Shown here one piece after another: positions 8,832-13,924 of a DNA stretch of 22,820 nucleotides. The DNA comes from a virus: positions 1 to 22,820 of IMG/VR virus record IMGVR_UViG_3300032092_000278; one strand, 5' to 3'. The notes beneath the pieces were generated by a model. The model ran no database searches, was not told the origin of the DNA, and saw only the letters and a program-made list of their open reading frames with translations. Each line of letters starts with the position of its first letter. The stretch's first letter is position 1. A program made the position numbers and the translations under genes.

Positions 8832-9197
8832 TTAACTCCAAGTCCTATGGTTTTCTGCCACATGCTCAAGTCCATCATATTCATGGATGTGCCATTCGAC
8901 ATCATCTGGAATTTCCAAGATTGCTAGTTCTGATGCCCAACCCCATGAATCTTTACCCAACTCTTCAATCACAGCAATCAAATCTGGATCATTGCGTTGT
9001 TCATAGAACTCATACTCACTTAGGTATGTCGCATCAGATTGTGGACTACCAGCTTTGTAATAGTCTGAATCATTTCCACGAATTGGATACTTAGCTGGCA
9101 CTTTATCGAATGCGATACCTTTACGTTCAAGTAACTTCTCGAATGCGATATTTGAGATACCGAATCCACCAAAACATCTATTAATTACTACTTTCAT
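8832..9197 (-). CDS. Unknown phage protein, 121 aa (MKVVINRCFGGFG type)
   Basis: A 121-aa protein beginning MKVVINRCFGGFGISNIAF, a signature I associate with a widespread but uncharacterised phage and bacterial family. A middle RNDPDLIAVIEELG and the ending IPDDVEWHIHEYDGLEHVAE with HRTW fit the same family. No catalytic motif is obvious, although the conserved His and acidic residues near the end could be an active site. The ATG at 9197 overlaps the ligase stop by four bases (ATGA). Confidence 0.88.
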   Translation of the reverse strand: MKVVINRCFGGFGISNIAFEKLLERKGIAFDKVPAKYPIRGNDSDYYKAGSPQSDATYLSEYEFYEQRNDPDLIAVIEELGKDSWGWASELAILEIPDDVEWHIHEYDGLEHVAENHRTWS

Positions 9198-10498
9198 TTT
9201 ATTACCTTTGAATTATCTGCAACATCTTTGTCATCACGCAGTTCAATGAACACTGGGAGGAATAAAGATTCTTCTCCACTTTTGTTCTTGATCCTAGCAT
9301 TATACTTCACTGCCACGATTTTGTCAACTAAATTTTCTTTCCAATATTGCTTTCGTTGTGCATCATTGAAACCAGATCCTACATTTACCTTTACAATTCC
9401 ATCTGCGGATTCGCAAATAATTGCACCAAGCATTCCTACTGCTTTACCTTTGCCTTCTTCGACTGCAACGATTTTAAGATCGCATTCCAATTCACCTTTG
9501 AATTTAATCTGAGTCTTGCTTCGTTTGTCTTCCCATTCACCACTACCATCTTTAAGAATGATACCTTCGTATCCATCTGCAAGATAACCTTGGAAAATGT
9601 CTTGTGCTTGTTCTAGTGTTTCAACAATGGTTGATGTCACAGTCCAAATCTTTTTATTCTCTGACTTTTGATTGTTTACAATCTGTTCCAATGTCGAGAA
9701 TCGTTTTGAATATGGTGTTAAACAATACCCATCAACAAATGCTACATATGGAATCAAATCCCAAACAGTGGCATGAACCTTTGCTGCATCTTCGGCAGAG
9801 ATTGTACCCTTGTTTGCTTTGTTGAGGATACCATTACCTGTCTGGCGATCTGCGAACTGCATCGTCATGTCGTCCATAACCAATAACTCACCATCAAATA
9901 CACAATCAACATTACCAGCAAGTGCAGCGAACTCTGCTTCTAGATTACCCAATAGCAGAATCTGTTTACCATTTCTGCTACGGAATTCTACCTTACCATC
10001 CCGAACAATGGCATTGAATCGCATACCATCCATCTTCATTTGTGCATAGGCTGGGAACTTAATCTTGTCAACTAACTTCTGTTCGAATGGACTGCATAAC
10101 ATACATGGGTATTCAGGAATCAAACCAGACCAAACTTTGTTGGCAGTCGATACATCAACACCACACTTCAAATCTTTGGAGATGATTCTCTCCAATACCT
10201 TAGCATCATCGGCTGATACGGATGACAGAAGCATACGGAGATATTCAATTGCTGCATTACCAGTGACAACTCTTTCCTTCAAGTCATACAATGCAAGCAT
10301 GGCTTGATCAAGACTTGTTTGTTTTGAGTCAGTGGTATACTCAGGAATCTTTCGTTGATAGAATTGAGTAAATGGATCTAGTGCTAGCCGAATAACCTCA
10401 CGCAGAGTTTCGTTATCGCTCTGTGCGTTTAATTGGTCGATCTTGAAATTGCGTGAGGCATTTTCAGCAAGACTGTTTAGAAATTCATTTATGTTCAT
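9194..10498 (-). CDS. 30: ATP-dependent DNA ligase (T4 gp30 type)
   Basis: Seals nicks in phage DNA, for example between Okazaki fragments. The 434-aa product has the adenylation motif AYAQMKMDGMRFN with catalytic Lys155 (motif I), FRSRNGK (motif III-like, ~173-179), VFDGELLV (motif IIIa), DGYEGIILKDG (motif IV) and KTQIKFKGE (motif V). The C-terminal half ends with an OB-fold-like part (LGAIICESADGIVKVNVGSGF). Length is close to T4 ligase (487 aa) with a shorter N-terminal region. The ATG at 10498 overlaps the SWIM gene before it by 14 bases and its stop overlaps the next start by four. Confidence 0.97.
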   Translation of the reverse strand: MNINEFLNSLAENASRNFKIDQLNAQSDNETLREVIRLALDPFTQFYQRKIPEYTTDSKQTSLDQAMLALYDLKERVVTGNAAIEYLRMLLSSVSADDAKVLERIISKDLKCGVDVSTANKVWSGLIPEYPCMLCSPFEQKLVDKIKFPAYAQMKMDGMRFNAIVRDGKVEFRSRNGKQILLLGNLEAEFAALAGNVDCVFDGELLVMDDMTMQFADRQTGNGILNKANKGTISAEDAAKVHATVWDLIPYVAFVDGYCLTPYSKRFSTLEQIVNNQKSENKKIWTVTSTIVETLEQAQDIFQGYLADGYEGIILKDGSGEWEDKRSKTQIKFKGELECDLKIVAVEEGKGKAVGMLGAIICESADGIVKVNVGSGFNDAQRKQYWKENLVDKIVAVKYNARIKNKSGEESLFLPVFIELRDDKDVADNSKVIK

Positions 10499-10847
10499 TC
10501 ATCACTCCATCAATATGTTTACACTTACCATGATATTTAAAACCGATACAACTACAGTACCATCCATTGTCTGACTTCTCTACAGTATAGACATGGTCTT
10601 TTGTACCTTTGACTTCCCAAATCTGATGAGTTGGCTCTTGTCCTTTAAAGTACATGTTGCGTTTAAGAACTTTGAATTTACGATAACGAGTATCGAATCG
10701 AAGTGGTTGCTTGAACATCTTAAAGTCTTGTGGATTGTTCCACATGAAATAACCATAAATCTTTTCCATATTTTCGGACATAAGATAAGTATGATTGGGT
10801 TGTCTGTATTCAACATCCCACTTCGTAATTTCTCTAGCGAGAATCAT
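10485..10847 (-). CDS. SWIM zinc-finger-like protein upstream of ligase
   Basis: A 120-aa protein whose C-terminal part reads YTVEKSDNGWYCSCIGFKYHGKCKHIDG, a classic SWIM pattern (C-x-C-x(n)-C-x-H) expected to bind zinc and often DNA or protein. The N-terminal ~90 residues are rich in aromatic and basic residues and include a phage-specific ILAREITKWDVEYRQPNHTYLM type start. It overlaps the ligase by 14 bases and the gene before it by four, so it is probably co-translated with ligase. A DNA-binding helper for ligase or fork proteins is possible but only inferred. Confidence 0.88.
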   Translation of the reverse strand: MILAREITKWDVEYRQPNHTYLMSENMEKIYGYFMWNNPQDFKMFKQPLRFDTRYRKFKVLKRNMYFKGQEPTHQIWEVKGTKDHVYTVEKSDNGWYCSCIGFKYHGKCKHIDGVMNEHK

Positions 10848-11221
10848 GCTGCTTCCCTGAAGTAACCATATGGCAGACCATTGAGGAAACAGAAGTATTC
10901 CCAGTCACCATCTGCTTGGCTGGCATCCATAATCCAGCGGAGAGCAGTTGCTCGATCCTTCGCACCCATACACATTGTGTTGGTGACATGCTGCTCAAAT
11001 TTGGCAGTGGCTTCTGCTTCTGCTTCCTTGCGTGCGATCTCTTCACGCTCGATGACTCGACCAAGAGTTTCGAATTCAGCCATAAATTCTTCCTCAGTCC
11101 AATCAGTGGTATCGATACCACGAGGACGACTACCGTATGCATCCTTATACATATCCCAGTACTGGCACTGCATTTGTTCCAACACAGACATTTCTTCCCA
11201 AGATTTGAATTCGTTTGACAT
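10844..11221 (-). CDS. Unknown phage protein, 125 aa, first gene of the ligase-gp43 unit
   Basis: A soluble, acidic 125-aa protein starting MSNEFKSWEEMSVLEQMQ and containing IERE... repeats of a charged helix (residues ~60-80, EREEIARKEAEAEATAKFEQH). I recall similar unknown proteins in T4-like phages of aquatic bacteria. The ATG at 11221 is chosen because AAAAGGA sits upstream at good spacing. An in-frame ATG at 11245 (MKIEKELQ) lies at the expected transcription start and could give a longer form. It ends with an ATGA overlap to the SWIM gene. Confidence 0.85.
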   Translation of the reverse strand: MSNEFKSWEEMSVLEQMQCQYWDMYKDAYGSRPRGIDTTDWTEEEFMAEFETLGRVIEREEIARKEAEAEATAKFEQHVTNTMCMGAKDRATALRWIMDASQADGDWEYFCFLNGLPYGYFREAA

Positions 11222-11251
11222 TTGCAATTCCTTTTCGATTTTCATACTACT

Positions 11252-11280
11252 ATTATACCGCAATTCTGAATTAAAGACAA
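11252..11280 (-). promoter_or_regulatory. Sigma70-type promoter of the ligase-gp43 unit
   Basis: Minus strand TTGTCT (11280-11275), 17 bases, TATAAT (11257-11252), followed by AGTAGTATG. The spacer holds the palindrome AATTC-A-GAATT. It lies just after the stop of the 65-aa gene and heads a run of ten tightly packed genes down to 3887. Confidence 0.82.
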
Positions 11281-11283
11281 CAC

Positions 11284-11481
11284 TTAGATGCAACTCTTAC
11301 GAGGGAATCCAGTCGCAAATCCAGAAGTCCCAGTGGACGCAGATCTTGTAACTTTACCAGACATGCGTTGCTTTGGTGCTTTGCGAGATTTTACAACTTC
11401 GATCGATCCACCTTTCTTCAAAAACAACTTTACTTGTTTTTCGGTTTCAGCACGGATCTCAGATTTTGATTTATAGAACAT
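11284..11481 (-). CDS. Small basic phage protein, 65 aa
   Basis: A 65-aa protein with a helical N-terminus (KSKSEIRAETEKQVKLFLKKGG), a strand-like SIEVVKSRKAPKQRMSGK and a Ser/Thr/Gly-rich tail ending GFATGFPRKSCI. Strongly basic, so nucleic-acid binding is possible; I do not know its function. The ATG at 11481 is preferred over an in-frame TTG at 11499 because AGAGG precedes it. Its leader (GGAAAATATATTATG) resembles that of the gene at 18857-19345. Confidence 0.8.
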   Translation of the reverse strand: MFYKSKSEIRAETEKQVKLFLKKGGSIEVVKSRKAPKQRMSGKVTRSASTGTSGFATGFPRKSCI

Positions 11482-11499
11482 AATATATTTTCCTCTCAA

Positions 11500-11778
11500 T
11501 TATTTCGACAAGTTCATAACACGACCATCATATTCCATAAAACTAACTTCAAATGGAATATAAACAATTTTGCCAACACGGGAATGTTTACCCTTTGGTT
11601 GAACCGCACCATCAAAAACATCTTTGGTGCAGGTAATTTTGTAAGCCATATAACCCATTTCATTGGTAATTGATTCAACATCACCTTCAACGAAACAGTC
11701 GTTACGACCAACCATAGGTTTGAAATCATAGCCACGAATCACATCACCAACAGAAGCAATCTTTGCATTCTTCAACAT
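11500..11778 (-). CDS. Unknown phage protein, 92 aa
   Basis: A 92-aa protein starting MLKNAKIASVGDVIRGYDF with a predominantly beta-strand pattern (VEGDVESI, YMAYKITCTK, KIVYIPFEVSFMEYDGRVM). It may be a small beta-barrel, but no family is recognised. The ATG at 11778 has AAAAGGA upstream. In-frame ATGs at 11784 and 11802 (the latter beginning MKIEKEMK) lie at or near the predicted transcription start. It is followed after 18 bases by the 65-aa gene in the same unit. Confidence 0.82.
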   Translation of the reverse strand: MLKNAKIASVGDVIRGYDFKPMVGRNDCFVEGDVESITNEMGYMAYKITCTKDVFDGAVQPKGKHSRVGKIVYIPFEVSFMEYDGRVMNLSK

Positions 11779-11808
11779 TTTCATTTCCTTTTCAATTTTC
11801 ATACTACT

Positions 11809-11837
11809 ATTATACAGCAAGTTGCAATTAAAGACAA
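11809..11837 (-). promoter_or_regulatory. Sigma70-type promoter of two small genes
   Basis: Minus strand TTGTCT (11837-11832), 17 bases, TATAAT (11814-11809), then AGTAGTATGAAAAT. The stretch from -35 to the first ATG and the following ATGAAAATYGAAAAGGAA is nearly the same as at 11252-11280, as if one promoter-leader cassette had been copied. Confidence 0.82.
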
Positions 11838-11853
11838 CAACTATCTGCAATAA

Positions 11854-11900
11854 CCCTACGAGTCTGAGGGGATTAGAAACCCTTGTAGATACAGGGGTTT
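11854..11900 (-). repeat. Intergenic hairpins with CCTTGTAGATACA repeat
   Basis: At 11877-11900 AAACCCTTGTA pairs with TACAGGGGTTT around a tiny loop (one wobble). Next to it CCCT (11854-11857) can pair with AGGG (11867-11870). The 13-mer CCTTGTAGATACA is repeated at 20723-20735, also in a hairpin between a gene end and a promoter. It lies between the terminator at 11906-11933 and the promoter at 11809-11837. Confidence 0.55.
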
Positions 11901-11905
11901 AGAAT

Positions 11906-11933
11906 ACGAAAAACCCTCTACGAGAGAGGGTTT
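11906..11933 (-). terminator. Rho-independent terminator-like hairpin
   Basis: Minus strand AAACCCTC, a 7-base loop, GAGGGTTT, running directly into TTTTTCG. It lies 32 bases after the stop of the gene ending at 11965 and probably ends that unit before the next promoter. Confidence 0.7.
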
Positions 11934-11942
11934 AGAGGGAGG

Positions 11943-11959
11943 GCTAGGGAGAGCCTAGC
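11943..11959 (-). repeat. Hairpin directly after the 98-aa gene
   Basis: GCTAGG and CCTAGC pair around GAGAG (plus-strand reading), five bases after the stop at 11965. It has no T-tract, so it may act as an mRNA 3'-end barrier rather than as a terminator; the real terminator follows at 11906-11933. Confidence 0.5.
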
Positions 11960-11964
11960 AAGGG

Positions 11965-12261
11965 TTACAGACCGACTAAAGCAGACGCTGGAGCGATCTC
12001 TATCCCTGAACCGAATAATCGGTTGTATTCGTTGATCATTTTAGCCGATGGATTACCTTCGGTGGCGATGCATTGACTAAACAATTTCACCTTTCCTTCG
12101 GTATAAGGCATGTATGGCATCAATGCTAAACCAACACCATCTTTTGTTTGTTGCATGAGGATAGTTGCTGGTGCTTCTAATGTATATCCTAATCCTGTAA
12201 CTTCTGCTTTACCAATTAGTTCTTCACCACTAATCAATTTAAATACTTTAATCTCTGTCAT
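11965..12261 (-). CDS. Unknown phage protein, 98 aa, possible Sm-like fold
   Basis: A 98-aa protein starting MTEIKVFKLISGEELIGKAEV. The 'K-SGEE-IGK-E' start, followed by strands (YTLEAPATILMQQ, VGLALMPYMPY, KVKLFSQCIAT), recalls small Sm/Hfq-like phage proteins, but this is an impression and not a proven match. The C-terminal NEYNRLFGSGIEIAPA is typical of relatives I recall from marine T4-like phages. ATG at 12261 follows AGAGGATTGAA. It begins two bases before the end of the preceding gene's stop and is followed by a hairpin cluster. Confidence 0.82.
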   Translation of the reverse strand: MTEIKVFKLISGEELIGKAEVTGLGYTLEAPATILMQQTKDGVGLALMPYMPYTEGKVKLFSQCIATEGNPSAKMINEYNRLFGSGIEIAPASALVGL

Positions 12262-12262
12262 T

Positions 12263-12466
12263 TCAATCCTCTATAACAAGTTGTTCAATAAAATCTGCTG
12301 CATGATTTTGGTCACTAAAGTATTTAACTATTGTCCTTTCAAAATCATAACAATTCTGTGCAACCAACAATATCTGTCTATTCTTAAAGACAGAAATTTT
12401 GAGAACCCATTCGCCTCTTCGTACGGCAACGAATGAGATCATGTTGGGGGATAGTTTGGCTTTCAT
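12263..12466 (-). CDS. Small unknown protein, 67 aa
   Basis: A 67-aa protein with KPSPNMISFV-like start (MKAKLSPNMISFVAVRRGEW), a strand pattern WVLKISVFKNRQILLVAQN and a helical end SDQNHAADFIEQLVIED. No family recognised. The ATG at 12466 has no visible Shine-Dalgarno; instead a 9-base-pair hairpin ends 10 bases before it. It runs directly into the 98-aa gene. It is probably real because of the tight spacing and codon pattern, but the start is uncertain. Confidence 0.65.
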   Translation of the reverse strand: MKAKLSPNMISFVAVRRGEWVLKISVFKNRQILLVAQNCYDFERTIVKYFSDQNHAADFIEQLVIED

Positions 12467-12475
12467 ACAAGTATT

Positions 12476-12499
12476 TAGGGAGAGCCGAAACTCTCCCTA
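12476..12499 (-). promoter_or_regulatory. Perfect 9-bp hairpin upstream of an SD-less start
   Basis: TAGGGAGAG and CTCTCCCTA pair around a six-base loop. On the minus strand it follows the 25-aa gene stop and is followed by AATACTTGTATG, the start of the 67-aa gene. No T-tract. Could be an mRNA-processing or translation-control structure, or a weak terminator. Confidence 0.6.
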
Positions 12500-12511
12500 C
12501 TTGTACGATTA

Positions 12512-12589
12512 CTATTGGTTAGGGTTTGTTGGTATTTTACCGTTTACCCAATCCCAATCATCATCTGTCATTGGGATCCAATTGGTCAT
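12512..12589 (-). CDS. Very small gene, 25 aa
   Basis: Encodes a 25-residue acidic, Trp-rich peptide starting MTNWIPMTDDDWDW and ending NPNQ. It has a good ribosome site (GGAG seven bases before the ATG) and its ATGA overlaps the stop of the 44-aa gene. No known function. The strong start signal and coupling support translation, but the short length keeps doubt. Confidence 0.5.
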   Translation of the reverse strand: MTNWIPMTDDDWDWVNGKIPTNPNQ

Positions 12590-12720
12590 TTGCATTCTCC
12601 ATAAGCAGCCATTAACTTCTGGGCTTCTTTATGTTTACCATTTCTGGCGAGATCTGCTGCTGTTTTAGCATAGCCAATTCCCTTCATAAGAACATAAATT
12701 GATCTGAAGAATTTTTTCAT
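12586..12720 (-). CDS. Small phage protein, 44 aa
   Basis: Encodes a basic 44-residue peptide beginning MKKFFRSIYVLMKGIGYAK and ending LMAAYGECK. I recall similar short proteins (MKKFFRS ... A--LAR-GK---A--LM--GECK) in marine phages; function unknown. The ATG at 12720 shares a base with the Hsp20 stop (TAATG) and is preceded by GGAAG. It probably forms amphipathic helices; the N-terminal part is moderately hydrophobic but not a clear membrane segment. Confidence 0.75.
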   Translation of the reverse strand: MKKFFRSIYVLMKGIGYAKTAADLARNGKHKEAQKLMAAYGECK

Positions 12721-13199
12721 TATACTTCCTCAGTCAATAATTGTTTCTTACCAGCAGATTTAACTGGAATTTTCTTTGGTTTCTTTTCCTCTGGAATCAA
12801 ACGCTCCAAAGCAATTTTAAGCATACCATTGAACAGTTCTGCGTTTTTGACTTCGATGTGATCATCAATAGCAAAGGCACGAGTAAATGCACGAGTGGCA
12901 ATACCTTTGAAGAGGAAGTTATCATCTTCTGGAGTTGTTGCGTCAACATTACCCTTAACAATTAACTTACCACCATCGATAGTGATGTCGATCTCAGACT
13001 CACCGAAACCAGCAACTGCCAATTCGATTGTGTATGAGTTCTCATCATTCTTACGAATGTTGTATGGAGGATAGTTAGGAATATTCTTTGTCACATCATC
13101 ATGAAATGTTTGCAAACGCTTAAATTGGTCATCGAAACCAATAAAGAATTTATCAAGGTCTTGTGGAAAGAATGCAGGTACGAAAGATTTAGTAACCAT
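12720..13199 (-). CDS. hsp20: Small heat-shock protein Hsp20
   Basis: A 159-aa alpha-crystallin-type chaperone. It starts MVTKSFVPAFFPQDLDKFFIGFDDQF, then has the alpha-crystallin domain (YNIRKNDENSYTIELAVAGFGESEIDITID, KLIVKGN, FKGIATRAFTRAFAIDDHIEVKNAELFNGMLKIALER) and a C-terminal IPV-type motif (KKIPVKS). Hsp20 is common in T4-like phages of aquatic bacteria, where it may help particle assembly or protect proteins. The ATG at 13199 is chosen because AAGGAG is eight bases upstream; the open frame extends further without a ribosome site. Confidence 0.96.
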   Translation of the reverse strand: MVTKSFVPAFFPQDLDKFFIGFDDQFKRLQTFHDDVTKNIPNYPPYNIRKNDENSYTIELAVAGFGESEIDITIDGGKLIVKGNVDATTPEDDNFLFKGIATRAFTRAFAIDDHIEVKNAELFNGMLKIALERLIPEEKKPKKIPVKSAGKKQLLTEEV

Positions 13200-13209
13200 T
13201 ATGATCTCC

Positions 13210-13434
13210 TTACTTAGTTGCGAATGCTTTTTTAGCATCAATTGAAGTTGCAGCTGTACCAACAGTAGTGAAAAAATCTACAGTTGATTTAGCGACAGTC
13301 TTAGCAAATGATTGCTGAGCATCGATATAAGTTTGGAGGGATTTTGCGACTTCATCGTTTTGAACGAATGTCTTAACGAATTGAGTCTTTGCACCAGAGA
13401 TGGTGTCGATGGTTGTGTTGATTGCTGATAACAT
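13210..13434 (-). CDS. Small helical protein, phasin-like, 74 aa
   Basis: A 74-aa, Ala/Thr-rich, probably all-helical protein without cysteine or tryptophan. The run YIDAQQSFAKTVAKSTVDFFTTVG resembles phasins, which coat PHA granules, or general amphipathic-helix proteins; this is a weak similarity. The ATG at 13434 follows AAGGAG. It lies 10 bases before hsp20, suggesting joint expression. A UUCG hairpin stands 33 bases before its start. Confidence 0.78.
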   Translation of the reverse strand: MLSAINTTIDTISGAKTQFVKTFVQNDEVAKSLQTYIDAQQSFAKTVAKSTVDFFTTVGTAATSIDAKKAFATK

Positions 13435-13570
13435 AGTGTTCTCCTTTTCAGCGAGTTAATTAAAATTGATACCCCGAAGGCATATCAGGTGCTGGTTACA
13501 ACTCCAGCGACATCGTGCGTCATGTCTGCTTTAAAACGATTCGTAACTTAGTGGTCCTAAGGTGAATTTT
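13435..13570 (-). other. 136-base structured intergenic region
   Basis: No convincing gene is here; a 12-codon ATG frame lacks a ribosome site. On the minus strand it contains CTTAG-GACCA-CTAAG just after the pqqA-like stop, GCTGG with CCAGC (13491-13508), and a UUCG-tetraloop hairpin (13468-13486) before the 74-aa gene. The 8-mer GAATCGTT occurs twice, once at the end of the pqqA-like gene. It could be a long structured 5' leader or a small RNA; I could not match it to a tRNA or a riboswitch I know. Confidence 0.5.
13468..13486 (-). promoter_or_regulatory. C(UUCG)G hairpin before the 74-aa gene
   Basis: Minus-strand order: GATA, T, a bulged G, CC, loop TTCG, GG, G, TATC. C(UUCG)G hairpins are known as very stable structures from T4 mRNAs, where they sit between genes. 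The same plan with a different outer stem occurs at 13682-13702. Confidence 0.65.
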
Positions 13571-13642
13571 TTAACGATTCATCACATACATAGTGATTTC
13601 GAATCCGTATCTCATTTCTACTGCTTCTGGTTTAGTCCACAT
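13571..13642 (-). CDS. PqqA-like precursor peptide, 23 aa
   Basis: Encodes a 23-residue peptide that begins MWTKPEAVEMR and continues YGFEITMYVMNR. As recalled, bacterial PqqA (substrate for pyrroloquinoline quinone synthesis) has the same length and frame: MW-KP----R-G-E-T-Y--NR. The two residues that PqqE cross-links, Glu15 and Tyr19, are in the correct places here (GFEITMY). The ATG at 13642 has AAGGAG seven bases upstream. No pqqB, C, D or E is in the window, so host enzymes would have to process it. The similarity at 23 residues is striking, but whether it serves as a PQQ precursor is unknown. The gene is bracketed by two UUCG hairpins. Confidence 0.8.
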   Translation of the reverse strand: MWTKPEAVEMRYGFEITMYVMNR

Positions 13643-13659
13643 ATTAATCTCCTTAGTTA

Positions 13660-13674
13660 TGTCCAAGACGGACA
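13660..13674 (-). promoter_or_regulatory. Small hairpin just upstream of the pqqA-like ribosome site
   Basis: TGTCC and GGACA pair around AAGAC, five bases upstream of the AAGGAG of the pqqA-like gene. It may shape access to the ribosome site. It has only five base pairs, so support is modest. Confidence 0.45.
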
Positions 13675-13681
13675 CTTATAC

Positions 13682-13702
13682 TTATTCCCCGAAGGCAAAT
13701 AA
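13682..13702 (-). promoter_or_regulatory. C(UUCG)G hairpin upstream of the pqqA-like gene
   Basis: Minus-strand order: TTATT, T, a bulged G, CC, loop TTCG, GG, G, AATAA. Same core and bulge as at 13468-13486 but with a different, still fully paired, outer stem, which points to selection on structure. Confidence 0.65.
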
Positions 13703-13742
13703 TACACTAAAGAAAATCATTATTTTAGACTAATTACCTAAT

Positions 13743-13750
13743 TATTTATG
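13743..13750 (-). promoter_or_regulatory. Candidate T4-type late promoter
   Basis: Minus strand CATAAATA, one base different from the T4 late consensus TATAAATA, ending the 53-aa gene. Transcription from it would cover the UUCG hairpin and the pqqA-like gene. Such an octamer can occur by chance in AT-rich DNA. Confidence 0.35.
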
Positions 13751-13907
13751 CTTTTGGTGCTTCAGCAGCATTGTTCAATAGTGCTGCCTGTGGGTCACCT
13801 TGCTGTTTAATCTTACCGATTAATGCAACGACTTCCTCGAAAGGATGCTTACCCAAAACACGCAACACAGTGTTTACTTCTTCAATACTCAATTCAAGTT
13901 TGATCAT
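13746..13907 (-). CDS. Small phage protein, 53 aa
   Basis: Encodes MIKLELSIEEVNTVLRVLGK followed by HPFEEVVALIGKIKQQG and an Ala-rich end. I recall similar 50-60-residue proteins ('-KLELT-EEVN-IL--LGKLPYE-V--LI-KI--Q') in many T4-like phages; function unknown. It is probably two or three helices. The ATG at 13907 has AGGA seven bases upstream, and the gene follows regA by 17 bases. Confidence 0.82.
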   Translation of the reverse strand: MIKLELSIEEVNTVLRVLGKHPFEEVVALIGKIKQQGDPQAALLNNAAEAPKA

Positions 13908-13924
13908 TTTAGATTCCTATAAAA

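Noticed and set aside
8829-8841. Upstream TTG start for the 177-aa zinc-ribbon-like protein
   Set aside because: The Shine-Dalgarno GGAG is placed correctly for the ATG at 8829 and would be inside the gene if TTG were used.
10881-11351. Plus-strand open frame of 156 codons
   Set aside because: It crosses a strong minus-strand promoter and two minus-strand genes and has no start signal.
13491-13508. GCTGG/CCAGC stem as a tRNA anticodon arm
   Set aside because: The loop has eight bases and no cloverleaf partner arms are found on either strand.
13435-13570. Glutamine (glnA / downstream-peptide) riboswitch, known in some marine phages
   Set aside because: I could not find the conserved core elements I remember for that class; the region is reported only as structured.
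13590-13605. TTTCGAATC resembling a tRNA T-loop on the plus strand
   Set aside because: It is part of the pqqA-like coding sequence (Gly-Phe-Glu codons on the other strand) and no acceptor or anticodon stem fits around it.
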